Shown here: piece after piece, positions 46,151-55,560 of the stretch
Layout: each line of letters opens with the position of its first letter
How positions within the stretch are numbered: the first letter of the stretch is position 1
Assembly: GCF_011043625.1 (NCBI RefSeq)
Contig: NZ_JAAKGT010000016.1
Location: 1-64,000, forward strand
DNA: 64,000 bases
Direction: 5' to 3'
Source of the DNA: Caulobacter sp. 602-2
GTDB taxonomy: Bacteria; Pseudomonadota; Alphaproteobacteria; Caulobacterales; Caulobacteraceae
Notes under the pieces: generated by a model
What the model was told of the DNA's origin: nothing
The model's input: only the letters and a program-made list of their open reading frames with translations
Database searches by the model: none
Program-made: the position numbers and the translations under genes

Positions 46151-46911
46151 AGCCCGCAGGCCTTGCGCACGAACTCGCCGTCCTTGGCGCCCTGCGCCGA
46201 CGGCGCGCCGCGGCCCTCGTACTCGTAGAAGGTCACGCTCGAGGCGCCGCCCGACACCTGCTTGGGCCGCGCGACGCTGTAGCCGTCGATCTTGAGCCGG
46301 ACGGCGCGATACCGGGTCGCGGCGATCATGCCGCCGTCGTCGGGGCCGTACAGCGCGACAAAGTCGCCGCCCGAGCCTGCCGCGCGCACATACTCGTTGG
46401 CCTTGCCGAACATGGCCGTGGTGGTCTTGGCGCGCTCGTAGCCCAGGCGTTCGATCGCCTCCTTGGCGCAGGCCAGCTTCTGGTCCTCGGCCTTGGCGAT
46501 CCTGGCCAGTTCGTTGAAGGCGGGCATCGAGCCGTGCCGATCGGCCCTGACCAGGTAGTCGACGGCCTCGTCGCGATCGGCGGGCAGACCCTGGCCGTTC
46601 AGGTAGCGCAGGCCCAGGCGATACTCGGCGTCCATGTGGCCGCCGTCGGCCGCCTGCCGCAGATAGGCCAGCGACCGGCCGTCGTCCTTGGGCACGTCGC
46701 CGCCGCTCTCGTAGGCGCGCGCCAGGAAATAGGCGACCAGCACATTGCCGGCCTTGGCCGCCAGGTCCATCTGCCGAAAGGCCTCGTCCTTGTTTCCCGC
46801 CTTGGCGGCTTCCTGGGCGGCGGCGATGTACTGGGCCCCGGGCGTCTCTTCCTGGGCCAGGGCCGGCGTGGCGGCCACGGCCGCGGCGACGAGCAACGTT
46901 GCGAACTTCAT
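46147..46911 (-). CDS. Secreted Sel1-repeat protein
   Basis: A 254-residue exported protein. Signal peptide (KFATLLVAAAVAATPALAQ), then Sel1-like/TPR-related repeats (AAKAGNVLVAYFLARAYESGG, SLAYLRQAADGGHMDAEYRLGLRYLNGQGLPADRDEAVDYLVRA) from about residue 25 to 140 and a C-terminal domain of unknown kind with one cysteine near the end (RKACGL). Sel1 proteins act as scaffolds. The stop shares CTAG with rsmE. Confidence 0.88.
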   Translation of the reverse strand: MKFATLLVAAAVAATPALAQEETPGAQYIAAAQEAAKAGNKDEAFRQMDLAAKAGNVLVAYFLARAYESGGDVPKDDGRSLAYLRQAADGGHMDAEYRLGLRYLNGQGLPADRDEAVDYLVRADRHGSMPAFNELARIAKAEDQKLACAKEAIERLGYERAKTTTAMFGKANEYVRAAGSGGDFVALYGPDDGGMIAATRYRAVRLKIDGYSVARPKQVSGGASSVTFYEYEGRGAPSAQGAKDGEFVRKACGL

Positions 46912-47170
46912 TCTTCCCCTCCCGGCCCCTGCCTCGCGGCAGGCTCGCCCACGGCCCATGTCTAGGGTTTTTCGCCCCGTCCCAGAACAAGGATTTTTGT
47001 CGCGCCCGTCCCGCGCCCCGTCGCGGCGAGACCGAACGGTAACGCTAATTGTAGCGGACCCTCTTGAGGTCGGCTAAGACAGCGCCCAACTGCGCTCCAC
47101 GCGTTTCGTGGCGGTCGGGGGGAATTGGGCCCCTCCCCTCCTGTGGCGTTCGATTTTAGGGGAGACGGCG

Positions 47171-48532
47171 ATGGCCGACACCGCCAGCCTGGATCAGCGC
47201 CCGCTGACCCTCGAAGACCTGACCGCCTATTTCGCCAAGGGTTGCAAGCCAAGGTCGGCCTTCCGCGTCGGCGCAGAGCACGAGAAGTTCGGCTTCTATC
47301 TCGGCTCCCATGCGCCGGTCCCCTACGAGGGCGACAAGGGCGTGCACGCCCTGCTCGTGGGCCTGCAGCGCTTCGGCTGGAAGCCGGTGATGGAAGGCGA
47401 TGTGATCATCGGCCTTGAGCGCAACGGCGCCAATGTCAGCCTGGAGCCCGGCGGCCAGTTCGAGCTTTCCGGCGCCCCGCTGCTGACCATGCACGACATC
47501 TGCGAGGAGACCGGCGGCCACCTCGACGAGGTCAAGGCCGTGGCCGACGAGTTGGGCCTGGGCTTCCTGGGGGTCGGCTTCTCGCCGCAGTGGAAGCGCG
47601 AGGAGGTGCCGGTCATGCCCAAGGGCCGGTACGTGATCATGCGCAACTACATGCCCAAGGTCGGCAATCTGGGCCTCGACATGATGCTGCGCACCTGCAC
47701 TGTGCAGGCCAATCTCGACTTCGAGAGCGAAGCCGACATGGTCGCCAAGTTCCGCATGAGCCTGGCCCTGCAGCCGATCGCCACGGCGCTGTTCGCCAAT
47801 TCTCCGTTCACGGAAGGCAAGCCCAACGGCTTCCTCTCCGCCCGCGCCAACGTCTGGACCGACACCGATCCCAACCGCACGGGCCTGCTCGACTTCGTGT
47901 TCCAGGACGGCTTCGGCTTCGAGCGCTACGCCCAGTACATGCTGGACGTGCCGATGTACTTCGCCAAGCGCGGCGACCGCTACATCGACCTGGCCGGCCG
48001 CTCGTTCCGTGACTTCATCGACGGCAAGATCGAGGAAGTCGGCGGCGAGCGCGCCAGCCTCAAGGACTGGGCCGACCACGCCACCACGGCGTTCCCCGAG
48101 GTGCGCCTGAAGACCTATCTGGAAATGCGCGGCGCCGACGCGGGTCCGTGGAGCCGCCTGTGCGCCCTGCCGGCCCTGTGGACCGGCGTGTTCTACGACG
48201 ACGCGGCTCTGGCGGCGGCCTGGGACCTGGCCAAGGACTGGACGGTGGAAGACCGCGAGGGCCTGCGCCGCGACGTGCCCAAGCTGGGCCTCAAGGCGCA
48301 GGTCGCCGGCCGCAGCGTGCAGGACGTCGCCAAGGACTTCGTCGCCATCGCCAAGCAGGGCCTGAAGGCCCGCGCCCAGCTGAACGGCGGCTTCCTGGAC
48401 GAGACGATCTATCTGGGCGAACTGGAAGAGATCGCCGACAGCGGCGTCACCCCCGCCGAACGCCTGCTGGAGAAGTTCCACGGTCCGTGGGGCGGCGACA
48501 TCGGCAAGCTGTTCGACGAAGGCGCCTACTGA
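47171..48532 (+). CDS. gshA: Glutamate-cysteine ligase
   Basis: First step of glutathione synthesis: ATP-dependent joining of glutamate and cysteine. The 453-residue product is the alphaproteobacterial/plant-type enzyme (FRVGAEHEKFGF, LERNGANVSLEPGGQFELSG, MLRTCTVQANLDFESE, GFLSARANVWTDTDPNRTG). A GGAG-type SD precedes the ATG at 47171; a longer frame to 47108 has no such support. It is separated from gloB by a cupin gene. Confidence 0.95.
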   Translation: MADTASLDQRPLTLEDLTAYFAKGCKPRSAFRVGAEHEKFGFYLGSHAPVPYEGDKGVHALLVGLQRFGWKPVMEGDVIIGLERNGANVSLEPGGQFELSGAPLLTMHDICEETGGHLDEVKAVADELGLGFLGVGFSPQWKREEVPVMPKGRYVIMRNYMPKVGNLGLDMMLRTCTVQANLDFESEADMVAKFRMSLALQPIATALFANSPFTEGKPNGFLSARANVWTDTDPNRTGLLDFVFQDGFGFERYAQYMLDVPMYFAKRGDRYIDLAGRSFRDFIDGKIEEVGGERASLKDWADHATTAFPEVRLKTYLEMRGADAGPWSRLCALPALWTGVFYDDAALAAAWDLAKDWTVEDREGLRRDVPKLGLKAQVAGRSVQDVAKDFVAIAKQGLKARAQLNGGFLDETIYLGELEEIADSGVTPAERLLEKFHGPWGGDIGKLFDEGAY

Positions 48533-48568
48533 GAAGGCAGGCCCCCTCCCCCGAGGGGGGGCTCCGCC

Positions 48569-49030
48569 CTAGACCTTGGGCCGCCAGTCTTCCGGCGCCA
48601 GCTCGAAGCCCTCGAACCGGAAGCCCGGCGCGACGGTGCAGCCGACCAGGGTCCAGGCCCCCAGCGACACGGCCGTCTGCCACCAGCCGACCGGCACCAC
48701 CACCTGCGGGCGGCAGCCGGCGCGCAGGTCCGGACCCAGGGTGTGGGGCGTCGCGCCGACGCCGTCGGGCGGCGACAGGGTCAGGCGGATCGGGGCGCCG
48801 GCGTACCAGTGCCAGACCTCGACCGCATCGATGCGGTGCCAGGCCGACATCTGCTCGGCCTCCAGCAGGTAGTAGATCGCCGTCGAGGCCGGGCGGCCTT
48901 CGGCGTTCGGCGCGTCCTCGAACATGCGCACGTACCAGCCGCCCTCGGGGTGGGGCTGCATGCCCAGCAGGCGTACGATCTCCTTGGCCCCCAGATCGCC
49001 CGAAATCCCCGCAACGCTCATCGCACTCAT
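48569..49030 (-). CDS. Cupin protein of the DUF985 family
   Basis: A 153-residue cupin (DUF985/YML079w-like): LLGMQPHPEGGWYVRMFEDA, STAIYYLLEAEQMSAWHRIDAVEVWHWYAG, then VVVPVGWWQTAVSLGAWTLVGCTVAPGFRFEGFELAP. The ATG at 49030 overlaps the gloB stop (ATGA), so the genes are coupled. Function is not assigned; the conserved His and Glu residues fit a metal-binding cupin. Confidence 0.92.
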   Translation of the reverse strand: MSAMSVAGISGDLGAKEIVRLLGMQPHPEGGWYVRMFEDAPNAEGRPASTAIYYLLEAEQMSAWHRIDAVEVWHWYAGAPIRLTLSPPDGVGATPHTLGPDLRAGCRPQVVVPVGWWQTAVSLGAWTLVGCTVAPGFRFEGFELAPEDWRPKV

Positions 49031-49773
49031 CCCTTGAAACTGTCCTTGGCCGCGCGGATCTCGGCGAAGGCCTGGGCGGGCGCAAGGCCCGGCCGCAGCG
49101 CCGGGGCGCGCAGGAACGGATTGGTGGCCTTCTCCAGGCCGATGGTGGTGGGCACGGTGGCCTCGCCGCGCTCGCGGGCGGCGAACACCTGGTCGGCCCG
49201 CGCCCGCAGCGCCGGATCGTCGTCGACCGACAGGGCGAAGCGGGCGTTGGAGGCGGTGTATTCGTGGGCGCAGTAGACGACCGTGTCGTCGGGCAGGGCC
49301 GCCAGCCGCGACAGCGAGGCCCACATCTGCTCGGGGTCGCCCTCGAACATCCGGCCGCAGCCGAGGGCGAACAGGGTGTCGCCGACAAAGGCCACGCCGC
49401 CTTCGGCGTCGTAATAGGCAAGATGGCCCAAGGTGTGGCCCCCGCTGTCGATCACCGCCAGCTGGGTCTCGCCCAGCAGAACGGTCTCGCCCGGGCGCGC
49501 CTCGTGATGCACCGGCGCGATGCGCGTCACCTCCTGCGGACCGATGATGGTCGCGCCGGTGGCGGCATAGAGCTTCTCGTTGCCGCCCGCGTGGTCGGGG
49601 TGCCAGTGGGTGTTGAGGATGAAGTCGAGCTCCCAGCCCAGCTTTTCCAGCTGCACCAGGATGGCTTCGGCGTCCGGCGTGTCGATGCAGGCGGTCTTGC
49701 CCGTCGCCACGTCGCGCACGAGAAAGCCGTAATTGTCGGAGAGGCAGGGAAACTGGTGGATTTGCAGCGGCAT
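49027..49773 (-). CDS. gloB: Hydroxyacylglutathione hydrolase (glyoxalase II)
   Basis: Second glyoxalase: splits S-D-lactoylglutathione to lactate and glutathione, using two metal ions. The 248-residue protein has the metallo-beta-lactamase motif NTHWHPDHAGG, GGHTLGHLAYY, VGDTLFALGCGRMFEG and CAHEYTASN. It lies downstream, on the opposite strand, of gshA, the glutathione synthesis gene. ATG 49773 has GAGG upstream; a GTG at 49791 is possible. Confidence 0.95.
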   Translation of the reverse strand: MPLQIHQFPCLSDNYGFLVRDVATGKTACIDTPDAEAILVQLEKLGWELDFILNTHWHPDHAGGNEKLYAATGATIIGPQEVTRIAPVHHEARPGETVLLGETQLAVIDSGGHTLGHLAYYDAEGGVAFVGDTLFALGCGRMFEGDPEQMWASLSRLAALPDDTVVYCAHEYTASNARFALSVDDDPALRARADQVFAARERGEATVPTTIGLEKATNPFLRAPALRPGLAPAQAFAEIRAAKDSFKG

Positions 49774-49863
49774 GCGATCGGCCTCGGTCACGGACTGGGT
49801 CGGCGGGCGTGACGCGGAGGATTCGCCCGCCTACATAGATGGCCTCGACGCCACGGAGAGACA

Positions 49864-50679
49864 ATGCGCCGCGACGTGCTCGACCTCAGAGCCTTCTACG
49901 CCGCCCCGCTGGGCCGGGTGGCGCGGGAGATGCTCGGCCGCAAGGTGGCCGAGGCCTGGGGCGACGCCAACGGCCTGGACGTGCTGGGCCTGGGCTACGC
50001 CACGCCCTTCCTCGACGAGTGCCGCGCCAAGGCCCGCCGGGTGGTGGCCGCCATGCCCGCGACGCAGGGCGTGGAAGTCTGGCCCGTGGGCGAGCGTAAC
50101 CAGGCCGCCCTGGTCGAAGAGACCGCCCTGCCCTTTCCCAACGCCATGTTCGACCGGATCCTGGCCGTCCACGCACTGGAAGAGGCCGACGATCCGCTGG
50201 CCGTGCTGCGCGAACTGTGGCGGGTGATGGCCCCGTCCGGCCGCCTGATCGTCGCGGTGGCCTCGCGCGACGGCGTCTGGGCCCGCGCCGAGGGCACCCC
50301 GTTCGGCCACGGCCGCCCGTTCAGCCGCGGTCAGCTGGAAAGCCTGCTGCGCGAGGCCGACCTGGAGCCCGCCGGCTGGACCCGGGCGCTCTATGCGCCG
50401 CCCGCCGGCTTCACCGTCGGCTGGGCCGAGGGCTTCGAGCAGGTCGGCGCGCGCCTCTGGCCGCGCTTCGCCGGCCTGATCCTGATGGAAGCGGTCAAGC
50501 AGACCTTCGCGGTCAAGCCGCGCGGCAGCCGGGCCCGCGCCCGGGTGTTCGCCCCGGTCATGCCGCCCGCGCCGGCCGGCGTGGCGCCTGTTCGAAAGGC
50601 GCCGGGAACCGTAAGGACCGGAATACTATTGGAAGCTGTGGCGCCAGGGCCTAGCCTTGAGTCGCCGACACAGCCGTAA
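49864..50679 (+). CDS. SAM-dependent methyltransferase (class I)
   Basis: A 271-residue methyltransferase: LDVLGLGYATPFLD (motif I), FDRILAVHALEEADDPLAVLRELWRVMAPSGRLIVAVASR (motif II/III region). Best described as Methyltransf_11 family. Substrate unknown. The C-terminal tail (from about 220) is Pro/Ala-rich and basic. Divergent from gloB by 90 bases; followed by a PII gene 28 bases later. Confidence 0.88.
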   Translation: MRRDVLDLRAFYAAPLGRVAREMLGRKVAEAWGDANGLDVLGLGYATPFLDECRAKARRVVAAMPATQGVEVWPVGERNQAALVEETALPFPNAMFDRILAVHALEEADDPLAVLRELWRVMAPSGRLIVAVASRDGVWARAEGTPFGHGRPFSRGQLESLLREADLEPAGWTRALYAPPAGFTVGWAEGFEQVGARLWPRFAGLILMEAVKQTFAVKPRGSRARARVFAPVMPPAPAGVAPVRKAPGTVRTGILLEAVAPGPSLESPTQP

Positions 50680-50707
50680 ACCGGCCGCGTAAAGGGGAAT
50701 TCGCGCC

Positions 50708-51052
50708 ATGAAGATGATCGTCGCCGTTATCAAGCCCAGCCGCCTGGACGCCGTGCTGGAGGCGGTCACCGAGGCGGGCGCGTCGGGCCTGACGGTGACC
50801 GAGGTGCGCGGCTACGGCCGCCAGAAGGGCAAGACCGAGGTCTATCGCGGCGCCGAGTACGAGGTGAAGCTGCTGCCGAAGGTGAAGCTGGAGATCGCCG
50901 TGCCCACCGACGTGGCCGACGCGGTCATCGAGGCCCTGCAGCGCACCGCCAACACCGGCAAGATCGGCGACGGCAAGGTCTTCGTCCTCGACCTGGAACA
51001 GGCCCTGCGCATCCGTACGGGCGAGCGCGACGCGGCCGCCATCGCCGGCTGA
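50708..51052 (+). CDS. PII nitrogen regulatory protein
   Basis: A 114-residue PII signal transducer: T-loop tyrosine Tyr51 in YRGAEYEVKLLPK (the uridylylation site), PTDVADAVIEAL and NTGKIGDGKVFV. It has the full PII fold. It stands after a methyltransferase gene rather than next to glnA or amtB, which is where Caulobacter PII genes are usually found, so it is probably a third, atypical PII; no target can be named. Confidence 0.92.
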   Translation: MKMIVAVIKPSRLDAVLEAVTEAGASGLTVTEVRGYGRQKGKTEVYRGAEYEVKLLPKVKLEIAVPTDVADAVIEALQRTANTGKIGDGKVFVLDLEQALRIRTGERDAAAIAG

Positions 51053-51155
51053 TCCGCCGCGACGCGCGGCGGGATGATTTGGGACAAGCCGCGGCCACAA
51101 GCGGAGCCTTACACTGCCCCGTGCGTTTCAGTGGCAGTACGGGCGTAGGGGCGAC

Positions 51156-52664
51156 ATGGCCGAGATCGAAACCGTCTTCACGCCCGGCTCGACCTGCTGG
51201 CGGGTCGAGACCGCCGAACGCCTGGCGCTGTTCATCGACAACGACGAGGCCTTCGACGCCCTGAAGGCCCTGCTGCTGTCGGCCAAGCACTCGATCTGGA
51301 TCCTGGCCTGGGTGTTCGATCCGCTCACGCGGTTGGACCCCGACCGGGTGAAGAGGAGCCGGGACCCCGTCCACGCCGACCGCATCGGCCTGCTGCTGCG
51401 GCGGCAGGCGGCGCTGAACCCGGCGTTGGACGTGCGGGTGCTGGCCTGGGACATGCCGTTCCCGATCGCCGCCTCCCAGTTGTTCGGCCCGCAGCGGGGC
51501 GCGGCCTTCTTCGCCGGCTCCAAGGTCAAGTACCGGCTGGACAACACCCTGCCGGCCAGCGCCAGCCACCACCAGAAGGTGGTCGTGGTCGACGGCGTCA
51601 CGGCGCTGGTCAGCGGCGGCGACATCGGCGTCGACCGCTGGGACACCACCGCCCACCTCGACAACGATCCGCGCCGCCGCCTGCCGACCGGCCACCATTA
51701 TCCGGCCCGCCACGAGGTCGCCGCCCTGGTCGACGGGCCGGTCGCCGGCGCCCTGGCCGAACTCTTCGCCGAGCGCTGGCGCAAGGCCACCGGCGAGACC
51801 CTGGATCCGCCCGAGCGCCCGCTGACGACGCCCTGGCCCGAACACCTGGCGCCGCTGCTGCGCCGCCTGCCGGTGGCCATCGCCCGCACCCAACCGCACT
51901 GGCGCCGCGACGCCGAGATCAACGAGTGCCTGCTGCTGCACCTGGAGATGATCCGCACGGCCCAGTGGCTGATCTATATCGAGAACCAGTACCTGACCTC
52001 GCCGATCGTGGTCGAAGCCCTGGCCGAGCGCCTGGCCGAACCCGACGGCCCCGAGGTGGTGACGGTGGGCCCCGCCCGCAGCCCCAGCTATTTCGACCAG
52101 GTCACCATGGACAGCGCCCGCACCGCGGCCATCAACCGCCTGCGCGAGGTCGACGTCCACGGCCGCTTCTTCGCCTTCAGCGCCCGCACGCCCAAGGGCG
52201 CGCCGATCATCGTCCATTCCAAGGTGGCGGTCGCCGACGACCGGGTGCTGCGCCTGGGCTCGGCCAACCTCAACAACCGCTCGATCGGCCTCGACACCGA
52301 GTGCGACATCGGCTTCGAGGCCCGCGACGAGGACCAGCGCCTGGCCATCGCCGCGTTCCTGGGCCGGCTGATCGGCCACTTCCTGGGGGTCGAGACGGAA
52401 AGCGTGCTGGAGGCCTTCATCGAGCACGGCGGCCTTGGCCCCGCCATCGAGGCCCTGGACGGCAAGACCGGCCCGCGCCGGCTGGAGCCGGTGGGCGTCA
52501 TGCCGCTGAAGGGGATGAAGAAGTTCGTCGCAGACTGGAGCCTGGGCGACGCCATCGCCCCCGACGACGCCTGGCGCCCCTGGGGCCGCCGCAAGCGCCT
52601 CAAGCACGACCTGGCCAGGCTGACGGCGCCGCCGCCGGAGCCGCCGGAACACCTGCAGCTTTAG
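51156..52664 (+). CDS. Phospholipase D family protein
   Basis: A 502-residue PLD superfamily protein (cardiolipin synthase-like) with two HKD motifs: HHQKVVVVDG (about residue 143) and HSKVAVADDRVLRLGSANLNNRS (about 353). No signal or N-terminal membrane segment is visible, so it may be cytoplasmic or peripherally bound, unlike classical Cls with two N-terminal helices. Substrate (phospholipid or other phosphodiester) is unknown. Confidence 0.93.
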   Translation: MAEIETVFTPGSTCWRVETAERLALFIDNDEAFDALKALLLSAKHSIWILAWVFDPLTRLDPDRVKRSRDPVHADRIGLLLRRQAALNPALDVRVLAWDMPFPIAASQLFGPQRGAAFFAGSKVKYRLDNTLPASASHHQKVVVVDGVTALVSGGDIGVDRWDTTAHLDNDPRRRLPTGHHYPARHEVAALVDGPVAGALAELFAERWRKATGETLDPPERPLTTPWPEHLAPLLRRLPVAIARTQPHWRRDAEINECLLLHLEMIRTAQWLIYIENQYLTSPIVVEALAERLAEPDGPEVVTVGPARSPSYFDQVTMDSARTAAINRLREVDVHGRFFAFSARTPKGAPIIVHSKVAVADDRVLRLGSANLNNRSIGLDTECDIGFEARDEDQRLAIAAFLGRLIGHFLGVETESVLEAFIEHGGLGPAIEALDGKTGPRRLEPVGVMPLKGMKKFVADWSLGDAIAPDDAWRPWGRRKRLKHDLARLTAPPPEPPEHLQL

Positions 52665-52766
52665 AGGGCGCCGCCGAAAATACCCTCAAAGGTGCATAAT
52701 TAGTTCAATTCAACCCTTCCGGGATCATGTAAGCTCAAGCTTGCAAAATCTGCCAGGGAGGGACCG

Positions 52767-54134
52767 ATGCGACTGTCGGCTAGTGCCTGTGGCGTTCTGG
52801 TAGCGGCCTCGATTTCCGGCTGCACCACTGTTCCGGACAAGCCTTATCACCCCGTGGCCTGCGGCTCTAAGGACTGCACGCCCGAGGAACTGGATCTGGC
52901 TACCGGCTCCAGGACCGTTCAAGTCCGGGGCGACGGCTGGCTGACCCAGCCCTGCGCTCGCTCGGCCTACTTTCCGATGACCTACGACCAGGCGTGGCTC
53001 GAGGTGAACGAAGACGGCTATCTCGCCGTGCCGGCCCAGTTGCGGGCGATCGAGCGACGTATCCAGCGGGCCCATGCGAGCGGTGTTCCCGTGCTGCTTG
53101 CGGCCTATGTGCACGGCTGGAACGGCAACGCCGACGAGCGCCCCTTGAAGGACTGCCAGGCGCAGTCGGGACAGGTGAACCTGTTCTACGCCCAGATGGG
53201 GCGCGTGACCGATACGGTCCAACGCCTGCACGACTCCAAGCTGATCGCTCGCAAGCCGCTGGTCATCGGCGTCTGGGTCGGCTGGCGAGGTCGCGACTAT
53301 CGCGACCCGATCGGGCTGTCGGCGCCCGCGTCGTTCCTGAGCCGGGGCCGCACGGCAAACGCCATCGGCGTCCAGCGCGGCTACGACGGCGAGGGCCGCC
53401 CCTCCCTGCACGCCGCCCTGGACGAGCTTTCAAAGACGCTCAACGACCCCGCCTATCCCGAAGACAGGATGATGCTGTCGGGCCTTTCCTTCGGCGGCAG
53501 GATCATCACGCGCCTCTACCGCGATCGCCTCGAAGCCGGCGACACCACGCCTTTGGGCAAGAACAGCCTGATCGTGACGTTCAACGCGGCGGTGGGATCT
53601 GACTGCTACGAAAAGGCCCTCCAGGCCAACGCCAGCAAGGTTCCCGTCACGCCCCCGCGCTGGATCAACGTCACCAGCCGCGCCGACAGGGCTCGCCGGA
53701 TCTACTACCGCATCGGCACGCTGCTGATGAAGGATGGGGATTTCTGCGACCCGTCGAGCCGGCTTCGCCGGGTCGCCATCGGCTTCGATGACGCCCAGAA
53801 GACCCACGAACTCACCTTCGTGAGCTACGCCGAGGACGTTGACGCCCCGCTCATCAATCAGGGGCCCGTGAACTGGTCGTCGACCGAGCCCGCGCACGCG
53901 CCGATCTATTACAGCCGATGGGACGGCGTGAGCTACAGCCTCAAAAGTCGCATGTACGACATGCGCTTCCAGCGCAAAGCGCTGAACGCCGGCGCCCTCT
54001 GGGTGGTCGATACCGACCACACGGCGATCGCCAGCGCCGGGTCGCACTACAGCATCAACGACCTGCACAGCAACGTGTTCGCCACCAATCTCACGCGGCT
54101 CCTGATCACCTCGCTCTACGACCCCGGACGCTGA
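52767..54134 (+). CDS. Lipoprotein of the alpha/beta hydrolase type
   Basis: A 455-residue lipoprotein (lipobox SISGC, Cys19) with a probable alpha/beta-hydrolase core (VPVLLAAYVHGWNGNADE, nucleophile elbow SGLSFGGRI, VDTDHTAIA-type histidine region). Codon use is more mixed (more TAT/TAC, TCC, AAG-free stretches), and the 100 bases upstream are AT-rich, unlike its neighbours. It resembles a predicted lipase/esterase of environmental proteobacteria. Substrate is unknown. ATG 52767 follows a good GGGAGG. Confidence 0.85.
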   Translation: MRLSASACGVLVAASISGCTTVPDKPYHPVACGSKDCTPEELDLATGSRTVQVRGDGWLTQPCARSAYFPMTYDQAWLEVNEDGYLAVPAQLRAIERRIQRAHASGVPVLLAAYVHGWNGNADERPLKDCQAQSGQVNLFYAQMGRVTDTVQRLHDSKLIARKPLVIGVWVGWRGRDYRDPIGLSAPASFLSRGRTANAIGVQRGYDGEGRPSLHAALDELSKTLNDPAYPEDRMMLSGLSFGGRIITRLYRDRLEAGDTTPLGKNSLIVTFNAAVGSDCYEKALQANASKVPVTPPRWINVTSRADRARRIYYRIGTLLMKDGDFCDPSSRLRRVAIGFDDAQKTHELTFVSYAEDVDAPLINQGPVNWSSTEPAHAPIYYSRWDGVSYSLKSRMYDMRFQRKALNAGALWVVDTDHTAIASAGSHYSINDLHSNVFATNLTRLLITSLYDPGR

Positions 54135-54150
54135 GCACGGGGCCTGCGCC

Positions 54151-54897
54151 TCACTCCCCCTCGATCTCCAGGTCGACCACTAGCGGCAGGTGGTCCGACG
54201 CCACCCTGGCCAGGGCGTCGTAGGGGGAGAACACGTTCACCGTGCGCAGGCCCTTGGTCAGGAACACGTGGTCGATGCGCATGAACGGGAAGGTCGAGGG
54301 GAAGGTCGCGGTCGGGGCCTTGCCCCAGCCGGCCGAGACGCTCTGAGCATCGCGGGCGGCGGCTTTCAGCAGGCGGTAGGTGGCCGAATAGGGCGTGGCG
54401 TTGAAGTCGCCCAGCAGCACGCCGGGCGCCTTCCAGCGGTCGGACGACATCCAGCCCTCGCCGACCAGGGCGGCGGCCTGGCGCTTCTGCTCCTGCGGGA
54501 TCAGGCCAAGGTGGGTGTTGATGATCTGCACCGGCGTGCCGCCCACCATCACCTCGATCCACAGCGCCCCGCGCGGCTCCAGCCCCGGCACGGCGCGGTA
54601 GAACGGCAGCGGGCCCGACTTGATCAGCTTCTCGGGCAGATGGGTGAGGATGGCGTCGCCATAGAGCTCTTCCTCCACCGTCATGGCCGGGTGGAAGTGG
54701 AAGCCCATCTTCAGGAGTTCGGCCAAGCGATGGGCCTGGTCGACATGGCCGGTGCGCAGCCGGCCGACGTCGAGTTCCTGCAAGGCCACGACGTCGGGCT
54801 CGTGGGCCGAGATCACCTCGGCCACGCGTTCCACGTCGAGCCTGCGGTCGCCGCCCACGCAACGGTGGACGTTGTAGGTCATCAGCCGCAGCTTCAT
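54151..54897 (-). CDS. Endonuclease/exonuclease/phosphatase family protein
   Basis: A 248-residue EEP-fold protein: MTYNVHRC start, VALQELDVGR, INTHLGLIPQEQ, LLGDFNATPYS, IDHVFLTKGL and ASDHLPLVVDLEI. The pattern fits the family's metal and catalytic residues (Glu, Asp, His). Most likely a phosphodiesterase or nuclease; substrate open. ATG overlaps the metW stop (ATGA), so it is the third gene of the metX operon. Confidence 0.92.
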   Translation of the reverse strand: MKLRLMTYNVHRCVGGDRRLDVERVAEVISAHEPDVVALQELDVGRLRTGHVDQAHRLAELLKMGFHFHPAMTVEEELYGDAILTHLPEKLIKSGPLPFYRAVPGLEPRGALWIEVMVGGTPVQIINTHLGLIPQEQKRQAAALVGEGWMSSDRWKAPGVLLGDFNATPYSATYRLLKAAARDAQSVSAGWGKAPTATFPSTFPFMRIDHVFLTKGLRTVNVFSPYDALARVASDHLPLVVDLEIEGE

Positions 54898-55556
54898 GGG
54901 ATCAGAAGATCGCCTGAAACGGCGCTGGGTTCCACACGCTCTGCGGGCGCCCCGCGGCTGAGCAGGAAAAGACAGGTCTCCGAGCGCCAGTTCTCCAGCG
55001 CCCTGGTGGGGTCGATCGGGCGGGCCGGGCCGGTTCCGGCGAAGGCGGCGCTGGAATCCACCCGCACGTCCAGGTCCTGCGTCAGGGCCATGAAGTCGGC
55101 CAGGGTGCACAGGTGGATGTTGGGCGTCGACCACCAGGGCATGGGCAGGGCCTTGGTTTCGGGCATCCGCCCCCGGCTGATCAGCGACCAGCGCACCCGC
55201 CAGTGACCGAAATTGGGAAACGAGACGATGGCGCGGTCGGCGATGCGCAAGAGCTCGTCCAGCACATGGCGCGGATTGCGGGTGGCCTGCAGGGTCTGCG
55301 ACAGCACCGCGTAGTCGAAGGTCTTGTCGGGGAAGTGGTCGAGGTCCTGGTCGGCGTCGCCCTGCACCACCGACAGCCCCCGCGCCATGCAGGCGGCCAC
55401 GCCGTGGGCGCTGATCTCCAGCCCCCGGCCGTCGACCTCCTTCTCCCGGGTCAGCAGCTCCAGCAGCGCGCCCTCGCCGCAGCCCACGTCGAGCACCCGC
55501 GCGCCGGGACGCACCAGGCGCAGGATCTCGCGGAAGTCCTCACGGATGAGGGTCAT
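54894..55556 (-). CDS. metW: Methionine biosynthesis protein MetW
   Basis: A 220-residue SAM-methyltransferase-fold protein (LDVGCGEGALLELL, GLEISAHGV, SQTLQATRNP, WWSTPNIHLCTLADF) that pairs with MetX to raise homoserine acylation in alphaproteobacteria. Next to metX, separated by a 150-base family-A repeat. Its start overlaps nothing; its stop overlaps the EEP gene. Confidence 0.94.
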   Translation of the reverse strand: MTLIREDFREILRLVRPGARVLDVGCGEGALLELLTREKEVDGRGLEISAHGVAACMARGLSVVQGDADQDLDHFPDKTFDYAVLSQTLQATRNPRHVLDELLRIADRAIVSFPNFGHWRVRWSLISRGRMPETKALPMPWWSTPNIHLCTLADFMALTQDLDVRVDSSAAFAGTGPARPIDPTRALENWRSETCLFLLSRGAPAERVEPSAVSGDLLIP

Positions 55557-55560
55557 CGCG

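Noticed and set aside
48541..48564. C/G-run hairpin after gshA
   Set aside because: A short stem with no T tract; too small to assign to a repeat family or to call a terminator.
54898..55134. Extension of the EEP-family protein into metW
   Set aside because: It is a shadow frame of metW; the conserved MTYNV start is at 54897, with an ATGA overlap.
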